From NCBI GenBank assembly GCA_022711695.1, contig JAKLEJ010000180.1, positions 1 to 7,142 of the forward strand: a stretch of DNA of 7,142 bases, read 5' to 3'. Below the pieces are notes generated by a model, which saw nothing but the letters and a program-made list of their open reading frames with translations, searched no databases and was not told the origin of the DNA. This document shows positions 6,167-7,142 of this stretch, one piece after another. Position 1 is the stretch's first letter. Each line of letters starts with the position of its first letter. Made by a program: the position numbers and the translations under genes. Origin of the DNA: Verrucomicrobiota bacterium. GTDB taxonomy: Bacteria; Verrucomicrobiota; Verrucomicrobiia; Limisphaerales; JACRJZ01.

Positions 6167-7142
6167 TTACTCGGACAGGGTCTGCCCTTTCCAGACGGCC
6201 TCCTTTTGCACCCGTTGCGTGGCCCCCCGGAACTGGAGCCGCGCATCCCCAAAGCCGTGGTAGATGCGCACCGATTTCGACTCCGCCAGCCCCCGGCCGT
6301 CCATGCTGCGCAGGGTGAAGAGCGGCGCCGCTTCGTAGCGCACGCCGTCCCAGTTGGCGGCATGGAACGCCACAAACAGGTCCGACTCGGCCAGGAACCC
6401 GCCGGGCGGCAACTCGATCGAGCCGCCCAGGCGCGAGGCTTGGCGGAAGGGGGCGCTCCCCATGTTCACCACCACTTCCAGGCCGCTCCGGCCATCGCCG
6501 AACACGCTCCGTTGCACCTTCCGGTCCGGGGTGAGAAAACGGTGATCGGCCAAAGGCGCGCGGGCGGTCAGCTCATGGAGCGGCGAGAGGATCTCGTGGG
6601 TGTTCTTGACGAACCGGTCCAGCGGATGCAATCCCTCCGCCCAGCCGTTGTCCGCCCGGCAAAACAGGGCTGCCGCAGCCGCGGGCTTGTCCGCATGGTC
6701 TCCCCGGGGCGGCTCCTTCCAGTAAAGATGCGAGGGCACACTGTGATAATTCAGCGGTCGTCCAATGACCAAGTGATGCAGGACGTACTCGGACGCCCGC
6801 ATCGGATCATAACCGTATTTGCCATAGAGGGCGATGCAGTCGCGATAGACGATCTCGAACAGGGGAATGACCGAGGCGCCGAGCTGCCGCGCCAGGTCTT
6901 TGTTGTGGTAATAGGTCCCGCTCACCCCGGTGAGGCCCTCGAAGAAATCGCTGTGGGGGATGGCCCATTCCCGCCCGCACTCGCTGCCGAAGCTGCCGAA
7001 CACGTCGCGGGCGTAGTCGCTCAGGGCCTGCTTCCACTTCATGTCGTCCCATTTCGTCAGCGGATGCGCCGGGTCCTGACACTCGGACAGGCCCGCCGCG
7101 TAGGTGGTGTCGCTGAAGTAGGACCGGGCCCCGGAGAGCTTC
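6167..7142 (-). CDS. Probable carbohydrate-active enzyme, C-terminal part (5' partial)
   Basis: The frame is open from the right edge of the window to the TAA at 6167, giving 324 residues of the C-terminal part of a longer protein. The in-frame ATG at 7042 is internal, since unbroken, compositionally similar coding sequence precedes it. I do not recognise the family with certainty. Residues 1-160 (counted from the edge) are rich in aromatic and acidic residues, with the clustered acids E54, E58, D65 and E68 in a region resembling the last part of a glycosidase barrel (S-E-C-G-R-E-W, then P-H-S-D-F-F-E-G). From about residue 195 on, the sequence looks beta-rich, with V-V-V-N-M-G and L-P-P-G-G-F-L-A patterns like the C-terminal beta-sandwich of large glycoside hydrolases. 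A glycosidase-like role in polysaccharide breakdown is inferred. The signal peptide, if any, lies outside the window. Cysteines are few and no membrane segment is seen. Confidence 0.6.
   Translation of the reverse strand, partial: KLSGARSYFSDTTYAAGLSECQDPAHPLTKWDDMKWKQALSDYARDVFGSFGSECGREWAIPHSDFFEGLTGVSGTYYHNKDLARQLGASVIPLFEIVYRDCIALYGKYGYDPMRASEYVLHHLVIGRPLNYHSVPSHLYWKEPPRGDHADKPAAAAALFCRADNGWAEGLHPLDRFVKNTHEILSPLHELTARAPLADHRFLTPDRKVQRSVFGDGRSGLEVVVNMGSAPFRQASRLGGSIELPPGGFLAESDLFVAFHAANWDGVRYEAAPLFTLRSMDGRGLAESKSVRIYHGFGDARLQFRGATQRVQKEAVWKGQTLSE

Overview
The window is GC-rich and densely coded, with five gene bodies fully or nearly contained and two cut by the window edges. The content fits a Gram-negative-type bacterium with a menaquinol-based respiratory chain and bacterial microcompartments. 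The mix of a Rieske/cytochrome b operon, Pdu-type microcompartment redox proteins and a glycosidase-like gene suggests the Planctomycetota/Verrucomicrobiota side of the tree. That placement is inference only; no rRNA or other phylogenetic marker is present.

Left part (1-2950, + strand) is a respiratory operon. It encodes a Rieske iron-sulfur protein (5' end cut off), a fused b6/subunit-IV-type cytochrome b, and a third protein joining a CydA-like (cytochrome bd subunit I) membrane domain to a C-terminal periplasmic mono-haem cytochrome c. No cytochrome c1 or f gene and no cydB are in view. The simplest reading is that quinol is oxidised at cytochrome b/Rieske, the electron passes to the fused cytochrome c, and then to a bd-like haem site in the same polypeptide. 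The CydA-like part lacks the Q-loop and, by hand alignment, the low-spin haem b558 ligands, so it should not use quinol directly. This three-gene module is the most interesting part of the window.

Middle part (2961-4831, - strand) is a two-gene operon meeting the respiratory operon tail to tail with 10 bases between stop codons. It encodes a PduS-like flavin/iron-sulfur oxidoreductase and a PduT-like tandem-BMC shell protein with the cysteine expected to hold a [4Fe-4S] cluster at the pore. The genes overlap by four bases (ATGA). Together they form the known route for moving electrons across a microcompartment shell. No other shell protein or signature enzyme is adjacent.

Right part (4910-7142, - strand) holds a DMT/EamA-family transporter and, at the edge, the C-terminal part of a probable carbohydrate-active enzyme. 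No tRNA, rRNA, CRISPR, insertion sequence or phage gene was seen. The longest gap without a gene is about 200 bases (5966-6166).
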